DNA of 6,300 nucleotides from Prevotellaceae bacterium (GTDB lineage: Bacteria > Bacteroidota > Bacteroidia > Bacteroidales > UBA932), in NCBI GenBank assembly GCA_031275145.1, contig JAISPE010000024.1, positions 1-6,300 of the forward strand. The letters run 5' to 3'. Shown here piece by piece: positions 1 through 6,048 of this stretch; position 1 is the first letter of the stretch, and each line of letters begins with the position of its first letter. The notes beneath the pieces are model-generated. The model was not told the DNA's origin, searched no databases, and saw nothing but the letters and a program-made list of their open reading frames with translations. A program made the translations under genes and the position numbers.

Positions 1-3000
1 TATTCGGACAAAATTCTGTTTCCGGCAATTTCTGGGAGAATCCGTCGATTGTCGATGAGGGGAAGGAACCTCCCCGCGCCGATTTTATACCGTATGCCAG
101 CCTGTCGCAATTGCTGGCAGACAATAAATTCGCTTCTCCATACGTGAAAAGCCTGAACGGTGTATGGAAATTCCGTTTTGCGGAAAATGTCGCCTCGCGT
201 CCGGTTGATTTTTATGCGGAAAATCTGGACGAAAGCGCATGGAAAGACATTAAAGTACCCGCAAGCTGGGAAACACAGGGCTTTGGCGTGCCTGTTTACA
301 CCAATATCAGGTATATTTTCCCTGCCAATCCTCCCTATACGGACAGTAACGATCTGCCCATAGGCAGTTATCGAACATGGTTTGAATTGCCCGATTCGTT
401 TGACGGTAAAGAGATTTTTCTTTATTTCGGCTCTATCTCGGGCGCTGCAACCGTTTATGTGAACGGGCAAAAGGTCGGTTATTCCAAGGCAGCCAAAACT
501 CCGGCCGAATTTAACATCTCGCCATATTTGAAAAAGGGGAAAAATCTGCTGGCCTTGCAGGTATTCAAATGGAGCGACGCCTCCTATCTTGACGATCAGG
601 ATTTCTGGAGGCTGGCAGGTATTGAGCGCGACGTATTGCTGATTGCACGTCCGACGGTTTCAATCGAAGACTTTTTTGTAAACGGCGACCTGGACAGGAA
701 CTACAAAAACGGTATTCTTTATGCCGACATTGATATCCGCAATTTCTCCGGTCAAAAAACTGGCGCATTTCAGGTAGAAGTGTCTTTGCTGGATGAAAAT
801 CAAAAAAACATACTGACAAAGAAATTAACCGTCAAAAACATCGAAGTAAAGCAGGTACAGACCGTTTCGTTTTCGGCGAATGTCCCGTCGCCAAAACTGT
901 GGAGCGCCGAATATCCCAATCTGTACACCGTAAGCATTGAACTTAAAGACAGTAAGGGACAGACTCTGGAACTTGCCGGATGCCGTACCGGATTCCGTAA
1001 AGTGGAAATACGCAATAAACAGCTGCTGATTAACGGAAAACCGATACTCATTTGCGGTACAAACATGCACGAACATCACGAACAGTACGGCCATTACGTG
1101 GACGATGCCACCAAACTGAAAGATATACAGCTACTGAAACTGTACAATTACAACGCTGTCCGCACAAGCCATTATCCGCAAAGTCCGGAAGTATACAAGC
1201 TGTGCGACAAATACGGACTTTATGTTGTGGACGAGGCAAACCTCGAAGCACACGGACTGGACGGTTTCGACCGCAAACGTCATCCTTCGTTCATCGAAAG
1301 CTGGAAAGAACAGCATCTTGACCGCACTGTCCGCATGTTCGAACGCGACAAAAACAATCCAAGCATTATCGGATGGTCTTTGGGTAACGAAAGCGACTTT
1401 GGCCCCAACTACGAAGCTACTTACACGTGGCTGAAAGAAAATGACAGGGCTAAAAGACCCGTACAGTGCAGCCGGGCTTATGAAAATCCTTTCTCCGATA
1501 TTGTCTGTCCCATGTATCACCGTATAGAAAATATGGAACAGTATGCGCAGAAAAGCGACGCTTACCGTCCTTATATACAGTGTGAATATGCTCACGCCAT
1601 GGGCAACAGTACCGGTAATTTCCAGGAATTTTGGGATGCGGTGATGAAATATCCTGTCCTGCAGGGCGGATTCATCTGGGACTGGGTGGATCAGGGATTG
1701 CAGGCGTTCGACGAACAGGGTCGAAAATACTGGGCTTACGGAGGCGATCTGGGCGGTCACCGCTGGACACACGACGAAAACTTCTGCGCCAACGGTCTGA
1801 TCAATGCCGACCGGACAGTACATCCCGGTATCCACGAGGTGAAAAAGGTATATCAGCCTGTCTGGATGAAAGCTTCGGATATCGAAAAGGGCAAAATAAT
1901 ACTGAGCAATCATCATCTGTTTACCGACCTCGACGCCTACGATTATCGCTGGGAACTGTACCGCAACGGCGATCCTGTTCAGACGCAGAGTATTTCCGTG
2001 AGTGGAAAACCCTTGTCGGATACGGAAATCACTGTTCCGCTGCCCGATATTGCTTTTGGAGACGGTAACGAATATTTTCTCCGTCTGAAAGCCTTTACAC
2101 GACAGGCTACCGGTCTGATTCCGGCAGGTCACGAAGTGGCTGCGGAAGAGTTTGCTTTTCCCAAAAACCGTTTCTTAGCGCAGCCGGCGCCGCAGGGCGA
2201 ATTGAAAATCGATCGCAATGACCGTGATGTCAGATTCGCAAGCGGCGACGTGAAAGGAACAGTTTCTCTGACACGCGGCCTGCTTACCGAATATTCCTGT
2301 CAGGGTAAACGGCTGATAACCTCCTCCCCGACACCCAACTTCTGGCGCGCACCCATTGACAATGATTTTGGCAGAGGACTTCAGCGCAACAGTAATGTCT
2401 GGCGTACGGCAGGCAACGAACTCGTTGTGACCGGCGTCGAAGTCAAACCGGCTACTGCCGAAGGTGTGGAAATTATTATTTCACAGCGTATCAAATATCT
2501 GAATATCCCGTACTCTACCGTTTACTTTATCCGCAACGACGGCTCGGTGAAGGTATCGGCATCCATGGACATGACAGGAATAGAACATCCCGAACTGCTG
2601 CGATTCGGTATGAAGTTACAGCTTCCGTCGAACTTTGACAATGTCATGTATTACGGCAAAGGCCCGTGGGAAAACTACAATGACCGCAATCGCTCGGCTT
2701 TCGTCGGAAAATACAAATGCAATGTGAACGACCTGGGGTACTCATATATCCGTCCACAGGAAAACGGCTACCGCACAGAAGTACGTACCGTTTCATTCAC
2801 CGACAGCAAGGGCTTCGGAATACGGTTTGAAGGATATGATTTGCCGTTCTGCTTCAACGCCAGGTATAACTCCGACGAAGATATGGATCCGGGATTGACT
2901 AAAAAACAACAGCATGCAACAGATATAGATCCGCGCAGACAACTGCACGTAAATATCGACCTCAAACAGCTGGGTCTCGGCGGCGACGACAGCTGGGGCG

Positions 3001-3074
3001 CAACTCCCCTGAAACAGTACCGTATGCTCGACAATGTTTATTCGTATTCGTATGTGATAACGGCGGCAAAATAA
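1..3074 (+). CDS. lacZ: GH2 beta-galactosidase (LacZ type), 5' end outside window
   Basis: This enzyme hydrolyses terminal beta-D-galactosyl residues (lactose or galactoside side chains of glycans). The frame is open from the window edge (first whole codon at 3) to TAA at 3072-3074, giving 1023 visible codons, so only about 20-30 N-terminal residues, probably including any signal peptide, are missing. A TTG at 111 is an internal codon, because family-typical sequence (FWENP near 30-50) lies upstream of it. Domains in order: sugar-binding jelly roll (about 120-660, with DDQDFWRLAGIERDV from 591), immunoglobulin-like (660-990), TIM barrel (990-1860), beta domain (1860-2130) and C-terminal Bgal_small_N (about 2200-3060, FWRAPIDNDFG and YYGKGPWENYNDR). 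The acid/base Glu of GNES is at 1389-1391 and the nucleophile Glu of CEYAHAMGNS at 1584-1586. RTSHYP, DEANLEAHG and GGFIWDWVDQGL are also present, so it should be active. Cell location and promoter cannot be seen. It converges with the minus-strand genes. Exact galactoside preference is not readable. Confidence 0.95.
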   Translation, partial: FGQNSVSGNFWENPSIVDEGKEPPRADFIPYASLSQLLADNKFASPYVKSLNGVWKFRFAENVASRPVDFYAENLDESAWKDIKVPASWETQGFGVPVYTNIRYIFPANPPYTDSNDLPIGSYRTWFELPDSFDGKEIFLYFGSISGAATVYVNGQKVGYSKAAKTPAEFNISPYLKKGKNLLALQVFKWSDASYLDDQDFWRLAGIERDVLLIARPTVSIEDFFVNGDLDRNYKNGILYADIDIRNFSGQKTGAFQVEVSLLDENQKNILTKKLTVKNIEVKQVQTVSFSANVPSPKLWSAEYPNLYTVSIELKDSKGQTLELAGCRTGFRKVEIRNKQLLINGKPILICGTNMHEHHEQYGHYVDDATKLKDIQLLKLYNYNAVRTSHYPQSPEVYKLCDKYGLYVVDEANLEAHGLDGFDRKRHPSFIESWKEQHLDRTVRMFERDKNNPSIIGWSLGNESDFGPNYEATYTWLKENDRAKRPVQCSRAYENPFSDIVCPMYHRIENMEQYAQKSDAYRPYIQCEYAHAMGNSTGNFQEFWDAVMKYPVLQGGFIWDWVDQGLQAFDEQGRKYWAYGGDLGGHRWTHDENFCANGLINADRTVHPGIHEVKKVYQPVWMKASDIEKGKIILSNHHLFTDLDAYDYRWELYRNGDPVQTQSISVSGKPLSDTEITVPLPDIAFGDGNEYFLRLKAFTRQATGLIPAGHEVAAEEFAFPKNRFLAQPAPQGELKIDRNDRDVRFASGDVKGTVSLTRGLLTEYSCQGKRLITSSPTPNFWRAPIDNDFGRGLQRNSNVWRTAGNELVVTGVEVKPATAEGVEIIISQRIKYLNIPYSTVYFIRNDGSVKVSASMDMTGIEHPELLRFGMKLQLPSNFDNVMYYGKGPWENYNDRNRSAFVGKYKCNVNDLGYSYIRPQENGYRTEVRTVSFTDSKGFGIRFEGYDLPFCFNARYNSDEDMDPGLTKKQQHATDIDPRRQLHVNIDLKQLGLGGDDSWGATPLKQYRMLDNVYSYSYVITAAK

Positions 3075-3086
3075 AGGGCTGTTTCT

Positions 3087-3153
3087 TTTTACCGGTAGAA
3101 TAGAACGGATAGACCTCATGTAAAGTCTCCCCCACTCTACTCTACCGGTAAAA
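3087..3153. repeat. Inverted repeat after lacZ, possible terminator
   Basis: Perfect 13-bp arms (ttttaccggtaga at 3087-3099 and its complement at 3141-3153) extend inward, after one mismatch, by four more pairs. A smaller agac/gtct stem (3111-3114 with 3125-3128) sits in the loop. It starts 12 nt after the lacZ stop codon, in the convergent gap, where a terminator is expected. The T and A runs lie inside the arms and no T tract follows the right arm, so a classical intrinsic terminator is not shown. The symmetry is certain and the termination role is inferred. Confidence 0.6.
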
Positions 3154-3163
3154 CTCACAATTC

Positions 3164-3238
3164 TTTTGACATAATTAACAGAATTTTCATAATTAACAGA
3201 CTTTGTAAATTTTGAAAATTCTGTTAATTATGTCAAAA
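3164..3238. repeat. Long perfect inverted repeat (25-bp arms)
   Basis: The arm 3164-3188 (ttttgacataattaacag followed by aattttc) is exactly complementary to 3214-3238, and pairing continues inward with 3189/3213, 3191-3194/3208-3211 and 3196-3197/3205-3206, leaving a small loop around 3198-3204. A transcript of either strand would form one long AT-rich hairpin. Its left half also holds an 18-bp direct tandem: cataattaacaga at 3170-3182 and again at 3188-3200. It lies in the convergent lacZ/kinase gap and could be a bidirectional transcription barrier or a very small non-autonomous repeat. No T tract follows on either strand and no target duplication is visible at its edges. Confidence 0.9.
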
Positions 3239-3270
3239 AAAAGGGGAATTTTGCCGTATACCCCTCAACA
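3231..3270 (+). repeat. Dispersed repeat block A, copy 1
   Basis: The block reads tgtc, eight A, gggg, aattttgccgtata, cccctcaaca. A copy in opposite orientation lies at 5941-5979, with only a few substitutions and one indel across about 40 bp. The gggg and cccc runs are kept in both copies and could pair around the AT-rich centre. The first eight bases overlap the right arm of the long inverted repeat ending at 3238. Function is unknown; no coding potential is apparent. Confidence 0.75.
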
Positions 3271-3335
3271 GGCGCTTGTCGAGATGCTCAACAGTAGAGG
3301 GAGGCATGATGTCGACAGGCGTTTGTCCATATCAT
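3264..3335. repeat. Two dyad-symmetric direct repeats, 47 bp apart
   Basis: The 18-mer acaggcgcttgtcgagat (3268-3285) recurs as acaggcgtttgtccatat (3315-3332), with 15 of 18 bases equal. Each copy sits inside its own imperfect dyad. The first is 3264-3283, symmetric about gcgc with ctc/gag and aca/tgt arms. The second is 3306-3335, with atgat/atcat outer arms and gaca/tgtc inner arms. The second could form a hairpin of about ten Watson-Crick pairs with one mismatch. They could be protein-binding sites or RNA hairpins; there is no promoter nearby to support an operator role. Confidence 0.5.
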
Positions 3336-3346
3336 TGTCTGAACTG

Positions 3347-3392
3347 TGATTTTTATGATTTACATGATTTTTTTGATGTCATCCGTCAATAC
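3347..3392 (+). repeat. Dispersed repeat block B, copy 1: 9-bp-period GATT repeat plus conserved tail
   Basis: Four consecutive 9-bp units begin with TGAT: tgattttta (3347), tgatttaca (3356), tgatttttt (3365) and tgatgtcat (3374). The tail ccgtcaatac ends at 3392. The segment from about 3365 to 3392 recurs reverse-complemented at 6049-6075 with one gap and one substitution. The leading context gtctgaactgtgattttta resembles, from memory, GATT-rich interspersed repeats of several bacterial genomes; that resemblance is recollection and was not tested. The role is unknown. Confidence 0.7.
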
Positions 3393-3422
3393 CCGCGCAC
3401 AGCGAAGACGCTACGCAGGGCC

Positions 3423-3451
3423 TGCAGGGGATAACATCTCCAAGCCCTGCA
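3423..3451 (-). terminator. Hairpin downstream of the kinase gene, weak terminator candidate
   Basis: The arms tgcaggg (3423-3429) and ccctgca (3445-3451) form a 7-bp stem around a 15-nt loop. On the minus strand the hairpin begins 16 nt past the stop codon of the kinase gene. There is no T tract after it, and neighbouring gcagg/cctgc arms at 3415-3425 offer a competing pairing. It is the best placed terminator candidate for the minus-strand unit, but only by position and pairing. Confidence 0.3.
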
Positions 3452-3467
3452 TCTTCGGCCTGCATGT

Positions 3468-4085
3468 TCACACAGTGAGCGCTCCATTCGTTTCGGCGTT
3501 GATTTTATCTATTATGACACTGAGGTTTTCGGGATTTTCCGAAAAATTGACAATATCTACATTTATGACTAATGATTTATTTTTGTAACTTTCAATCCAC
3601 TGGTCGTATCTGTTGTTTAAACTTTGCAGATAATCCATCCGTATACTGTTTTCGTATTCGCGTCCTCTTTTTTGAATTTGCCGCACAAGGGTAGGGACGG
3701 AGGCTTTCAGGTATATCAGCAAAGTCGGCGGGGAGACAAGCGTCATCATCAGGTCGTACAAAGATTCGTATGTTTCAAAGTCTCTTGGCGACATTAATCC
3801 CATACCGAGCAGAGTAGGAGCGAAGATACATGCGTCTTCATAAATTGTGCGGTCCTGTATCACCGAGTTGTTGTTTTTTTGAATATCCAGAATATTTTTA
3901 TACCGTCTGTGCAAAAAATATATCTGCAAATTGAAAGACCACTGTCTCATATCTTCATAAAAATCGGCGAGATATGGATTTCCCTCTTCTTCGTCGTACA
4001 TGACTTCCCAGGCATAATGACGGGCAAGTAACGTTGCCAGAGTTGTTTTTCCGCTGCCGATATTTCCGGCTATGGCTATATGCAT
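3468..4085 (-). CDS. Deoxynucleoside kinase (dNK/dGK/dAK family)
   Basis: This cytosolic salvage enzyme transfers the gamma-phosphate of a nucleoside triphosphate to the 5'-OH of a deoxynucleoside. At 205 residues it has normal family length. Visible are the P-loop GNIGSGKT (residues 7-14), the substrate-site segment NPYLADFYEDMRQWSFNLQ (36-54), the DRTIYED motif (78-84, equivalent to ERS/DRS) and the arginine-rich lid RQIQKRGREYE (135-145). Position 31 is Asp where I would align the catalytic-base Glu of related kinases; Glu 32-34 follow, so the base may be shifted. The ATG at 4083-4085 places the P-loop at the very N-terminus, as expected, and lies only 4 nt after the AMP nucleosidase stop, so translation is probably coupled. 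Which of dA, dG or dC is preferred cannot be told. No Shine-Dalgarno is seen, as is usual in Bacteroidota. Confidence 0.92.
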   Translation of the reverse strand: MHIAIAGNIGSGKTTLATLLARHYAWEVMYDEEEGNPYLADFYEDMRQWSFNLQIYFLHRRYKNILDIQKNNNSVIQDRTIYEDACIFAPTLLGMGLMSPRDFETYESLYDLMMTLVSPPTLLIYLKASVPTLVRQIQKRGREYENSIRMDYLQSLNNRYDQWIESYKNKSLVINVDIVNFSENPENLSVIIDKINAETNGALTV

Positions 4086-4089
4086 AATA

Positions 4090-4860
4090 TTAAAATCTTA
4101 AATGTTTAATAGAAGTGTCGTCGTGTTTGATGAGTGTTAAAGCTTCAATGCCGATTTTGAGATGAGTGTCTACAAAATTTTCGGTGACTTTCCTGTCGCT
4201 TTCGGCAGTTTTAATTCCTGTAGAAACCATCGGCATATCGGAAGTGAGCAGCAATGCTCCCGTACTTATATTGTTTGCAAATCCGACGGTGAAGATTGTT
4301 GCCGTTTCCATATCTATTGCCAGGCAGCGTATGCTTTTAAGATATTCCTTGAAAGTGTTATCATGTTCCCAGACCCTGCGGTTAGTCGTGTAAACCGTTC
4401 CCGTCCAGTAGTCAAGACCCCTGTTTATGATAGCGGAAGAAACAGCCCGCTGCAAACTGAAAGCAGGCAGGGCGGGAACTTCGGGAGGAAGATAATCTCT
4501 TGATGTTCCGTCTCCCCTGATCGCCGCAATGGGTAAAATCAGGTCGCCGAGACTGTTTTTTTCTTTCAGCGTCCCGCATTTTCCGAGAAAAAGAACTGCT
4601 TTCGGCTCTATGGCAGATAAAAGATCCATAACTATCGCAGCGTTCGGACTGCCCATGCCAAAATTAATCATGGTTATCTCGTCTGCCGTCGCGCATGTCA
4701 TGTTTGCATTTTCATCGGCAACAGATACGCCGTTCCATTCTGTGAACAGACTCATGTATTTTTTGAAATTGGTCAGCAGTATATACTTGCCGAATTTTTC
4801 AAGCGGACATCCCGTATACCTTGGCAGCCAGTTGGCGACAATATCTTCTTTTGTTTTCAT
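4090..4860 (-). CDS. amn: AMP nucleosidase, short Bacteroidetes form
   Basis: It hydrolyses the N-glycosidic bond of AMP to give adenine and ribose 5-phosphate, regulating adenylate pools and feeding adenine salvage in the cytosol. The 256-residue protein is a nucleoside phosphorylase-type (PNP/UDP) domain without the long N-terminal regulatory domain of Escherichia coli Amn (484 residues). Motifs: NFGMGSPNA (66-74) and FLGKCG (91-96) for the phosphate site, GTVYTTNRRVWEHD (154-167) typical of AMP nucleosidases, DMETATIF (183-190) with the ribose-binding Glu185, and SD (207-208) with the probable catalytic Asp. The ending KHLRF matches what I remember of Bacteroides homologues. The ATG at 4858-4860 gives MKTKEDIVANWLPRYTG, a family-like N-terminus. 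It is first of a tight pair with the downstream kinase. A plain nucleoside phosphorylase is the less likely alternative. Confidence 0.92.
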   Translation of the reverse strand: MKTKEDIVANWLPRYTGCPLEKFGKYILLTNFKKYMSLFTEWNGVSVADENANMTCATADEITMINFGMGSPNAAIVMDLLSAIEPKAVLFLGKCGTLKEKNSLGDLILPIAAIRGDGTSRDYLPPEVPALPAFSLQRAVSSAIINRGLDYWTGTVYTTNRRVWEHDNTFKEYLKSIRCLAIDMETATIFTVGFANNISTGALLLTSDMPMVSTGIKTAESDRKVTENFVDTHLKIGIEALTLIKHDDTSIKHLRF

Positions 4861-4876
4861 TACTGTTTGATGATAT

Positions 4877-4893
4877 AAAAGTCCCGCAGGGAC
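4877..4893 (-). promoter_or_regulatory. Small GC hairpin with T run in the leader of the AMP nucleosidase gene
   Basis: Read on the minus strand, gtccc-tgc-gggac (4893 to 4881) is followed at once by tttt (4880-4877). It lies 16 nt before the ATG, in the 94-nt gap between the lipoprotein and AMP nucleosidase genes. A second, weaker hairpin (cggc-gaa-gccg, 4936 to 4926) lies 18 nt after the lipoprotein stop. The first could be a weak terminator or attenuator separating the two genes, or a leader structure affecting translation. A five-pair stem is short, and I saw no clear TAnnTTTG element in the gap. Confidence 0.35.
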
Positions 4894-4954
4894 AATACTT
4901 TATTAACCGTTATATTCTGTCTGTCCGGCTTCGCCGATTTAAAGATTGACTGCA

Positions 4955-5863
4955 TCATTTTATATTAAAAGTACTCATTACAGCCCTGTGATCCGAAGGA
5001 TAGTCCTGGATAACGATATCGCTTTCGGGCGTTTTTTCACCCACAATCCCGGATTCGACAACCGTTACCTTATCGCCCCAAAATAAAACAAAATCAATAC
5101 GATCCATAACCTCTTTTTCGGCCGGTCTGGGAGTCCATGTATGCCCCGGATGTGCGACCTCGTCGGGATATACTGTTCTGTACGAATCTTTTAATCCGGT
5201 CTGTTCATGCAATTTTTTGGTAGCAGGCCACGCTACAGGTATTTTGCACAGACCGGCTTCCGCAGCGCGTTTTGTCCAGTCCAGACACGAAGGCTCGTTG
5301 AAATCGCCGGTAAGAAAGACAGGTATTTTATCAGCCTGAATCTTCGTTATTTCGGCAATGACAAGTTCTACATCGTTTTTACGTGCGTTCCATGCCGAAG
5401 CGATTGCCTCTTCTTCCGTGTACAGCGTCCCGCCGCAATATTCCATGCCGTTAAGCCTGTATGGCTCATACGGACAGTGATTCAGATGTATATTGAACAT
5501 CCATACATACCTGTTTTTGCCGATTTGAAGTTTTACCCCTGTTCCCGATGCGGTAGAATCGACAACGGGATATTTGCTGATAATGGCGCAGCCTTTTCCC
5601 AGTAAACTTGCATACACGTGGACAGAAGGCCATCCCAAACTTTCAGCAATGGTTGCAGCGGCATTTTTCGTCTCTTCCTGTATTCCGACAATCTCGGCTC
5701 CGCTCTCCCTGACTACAGCAATGGTACGTTCAATAGATTTGCCGCCTCCCACCCAGATGTTGAAACTCATCACGCGCAGTGTGTCGCCCGATGTACGGAC
5801 ATTGCCTGCACAGGCGCTCATGAACAATATCCCTGTAAAAACAACTAATATACTCTTTTTCAT
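4955..5863 (-). CDS. Endonuclease/exonuclease/phosphatase (EEP) family lipoprotein
   Basis: This is a Mg-dependent phosphoesterase fold shared by DNase I, exonuclease III, sphingomyelinases and inositol phosphatases; the substrate here is unknown. The 302-residue protein starts MKKSILVVFTGILFMSAC: a positively charged start, a hydrophobic core and a lipobox-like MSAC with Cys18, so it is probably lipid-anchored. The residues after Cys18 (AGNVRTSGD) lack an obvious acidic surface-export signal, so a periplasmic face is my guess. EEP motifs: SFNIW (Asn35), GIQEE (metal-binding Glu63), FNIHL (catalytic-type His126), GDFNEP (Asp187, Asn189), DRIDFVLF (254-261) and SDHRAV (Asp291, His292), all intact and in the usual order. 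The N-terminal signal supports the ATG at 5861-5863. Transcribed toward the AMP nucleosidase gene 94 nt away; co-transcription is uncertain. Nuclease, sugar-phosphatase or phospholipase activity are all possible. Confidence 0.88.
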   Translation of the reverse strand: MKKSILVVFTGILFMSACAGNVRTSGDTLRVMSFNIWVGGGKSIERTIAVVRESGAEIVGIQEETKNAAATIAESLGWPSVHVYASLLGKGCAIISKYPVVDSTASGTGVKLQIGKNRYVWMFNIHLNHCPYEPYRLNGMEYCGGTLYTEEEAIASAWNARKNDVELVIAEITKIQADKIPVFLTGDFNEPSCLDWTKRAAEAGLCKIPVAWPATKKLHEQTGLKDSYRTVYPDEVAHPGHTWTPRPAEKEVMDRIDFVLFWGDKVTVVESGIVGEKTPESDIVIQDYPSDHRAVMSTFNIK

Positions 5864-5899
5864 AATTATTATACTATTTAAACAAATAAATTAACATCG

Positions 5900-5907
5900 C
5901 AAAATTA
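5900..5907 (-). promoter_or_regulatory. Candidate Bacteroidota -7 element for the EEP lipoprotein gene
   Basis: On the minus strand the octamer TAATTTTG fits the Bacteroidetes -7 consensus TAnnTTTG and lies 36 nt before the ATG. That would give a 5' leader of roughly 30 nt. No good TTTG-type -33 element is visible about 19-21 bp further upstream, so this is only a candidate in AT-rich DNA. Confidence 0.4.
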
Positions 5908-5940
5908 AATGAAAATTCCGGATTTACAGGTTAAATCTTT

Positions 5941-5979
5941 TGTTGGGGGTGTACGACAAAATTCCCTTTTTTTTTGACA
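5941..5979 (-). repeat. Dispersed repeat block A, copy 2 (inverted relative to copy 1)
   Basis: Read on the minus strand it is tgtc, nine A, ggg, aattttgtcgtaca, cccccaaca. This aligns along its whole length with 3231-3270, differing by an A/G shift in the homopolymer, two C/T changes and one indel in the C run. It lies 78-116 bp upstream of the lipoprotein start, so it could fall in its promoter region, but the first copy lies between convergent genes, so a promoter role common to both is unlikely. Confidence 0.75.
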
Positions 5980-6001
5980 GAACCTTTAGCTCGAAGAAGT
6001 C

Positions 6002-6030
6002 AATTAACAGACTGTGTAATTATGAAAAAA
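6002..6030 (+). repeat. Repeat block C (aattaacagact...), matching 3191-3218
   Basis: The string aattaacagactgtgtaatt, followed by atgaaaa, matches aattaacagactttgtaaat at 3191 with two or three substitutions and one gap, on the same strand. The decamer aattaacaga also occurs at 3173-3182 and, complemented, at 3220-3229, giving four copies in the window. The segment is itself imperfectly palindromic (aatta near 6002 with taatt near 6017), so it can be aligned in either orientation. Confidence 0.55.
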
Positions 6031-6048
6031 GATGCTACGCCGAAGCAC

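Noticed and set aside
111..113. TTG at 111 as the start of the beta-galactosidase
   Set aside because: The frame stays open to the window edge and the upstream residues (NFWENP, PPRADFIPYA) fit the family N-terminus, so the real start is outside the window.
1131..2132. Open frame of 333 codons on the minus strand inside lacZ
   Set aside because: It is antisense to the catalytic barrel of a clearly intact lacZ. Its translation shows no recognisable domain, and the open frame is explained by lacZ codon use.
3164..3238. CRISPR array or attC-type recombination site
   Set aside because: There are no regularly spaced repeats with unique spacers, and no integron core-site sequence or integrase is visible; this is a single long hairpin.
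3346..3588. 80-codon plus-strand frame in the convergent gap
   Set aside because: It runs through the GATT repeat into the antisense of the kinase 3' end, and the peptide starts as low-complexity MIFMIYMIF; no support as a gene.
3231..5979. The three minus-strand genes as a transposon bounded by inverted block A repeats
   Set aside because: Blocks B and C do not keep a symmetric order around the genes, no transposase is present, no target duplication is visible, and the genes are ordinary housekeeping-type functions.
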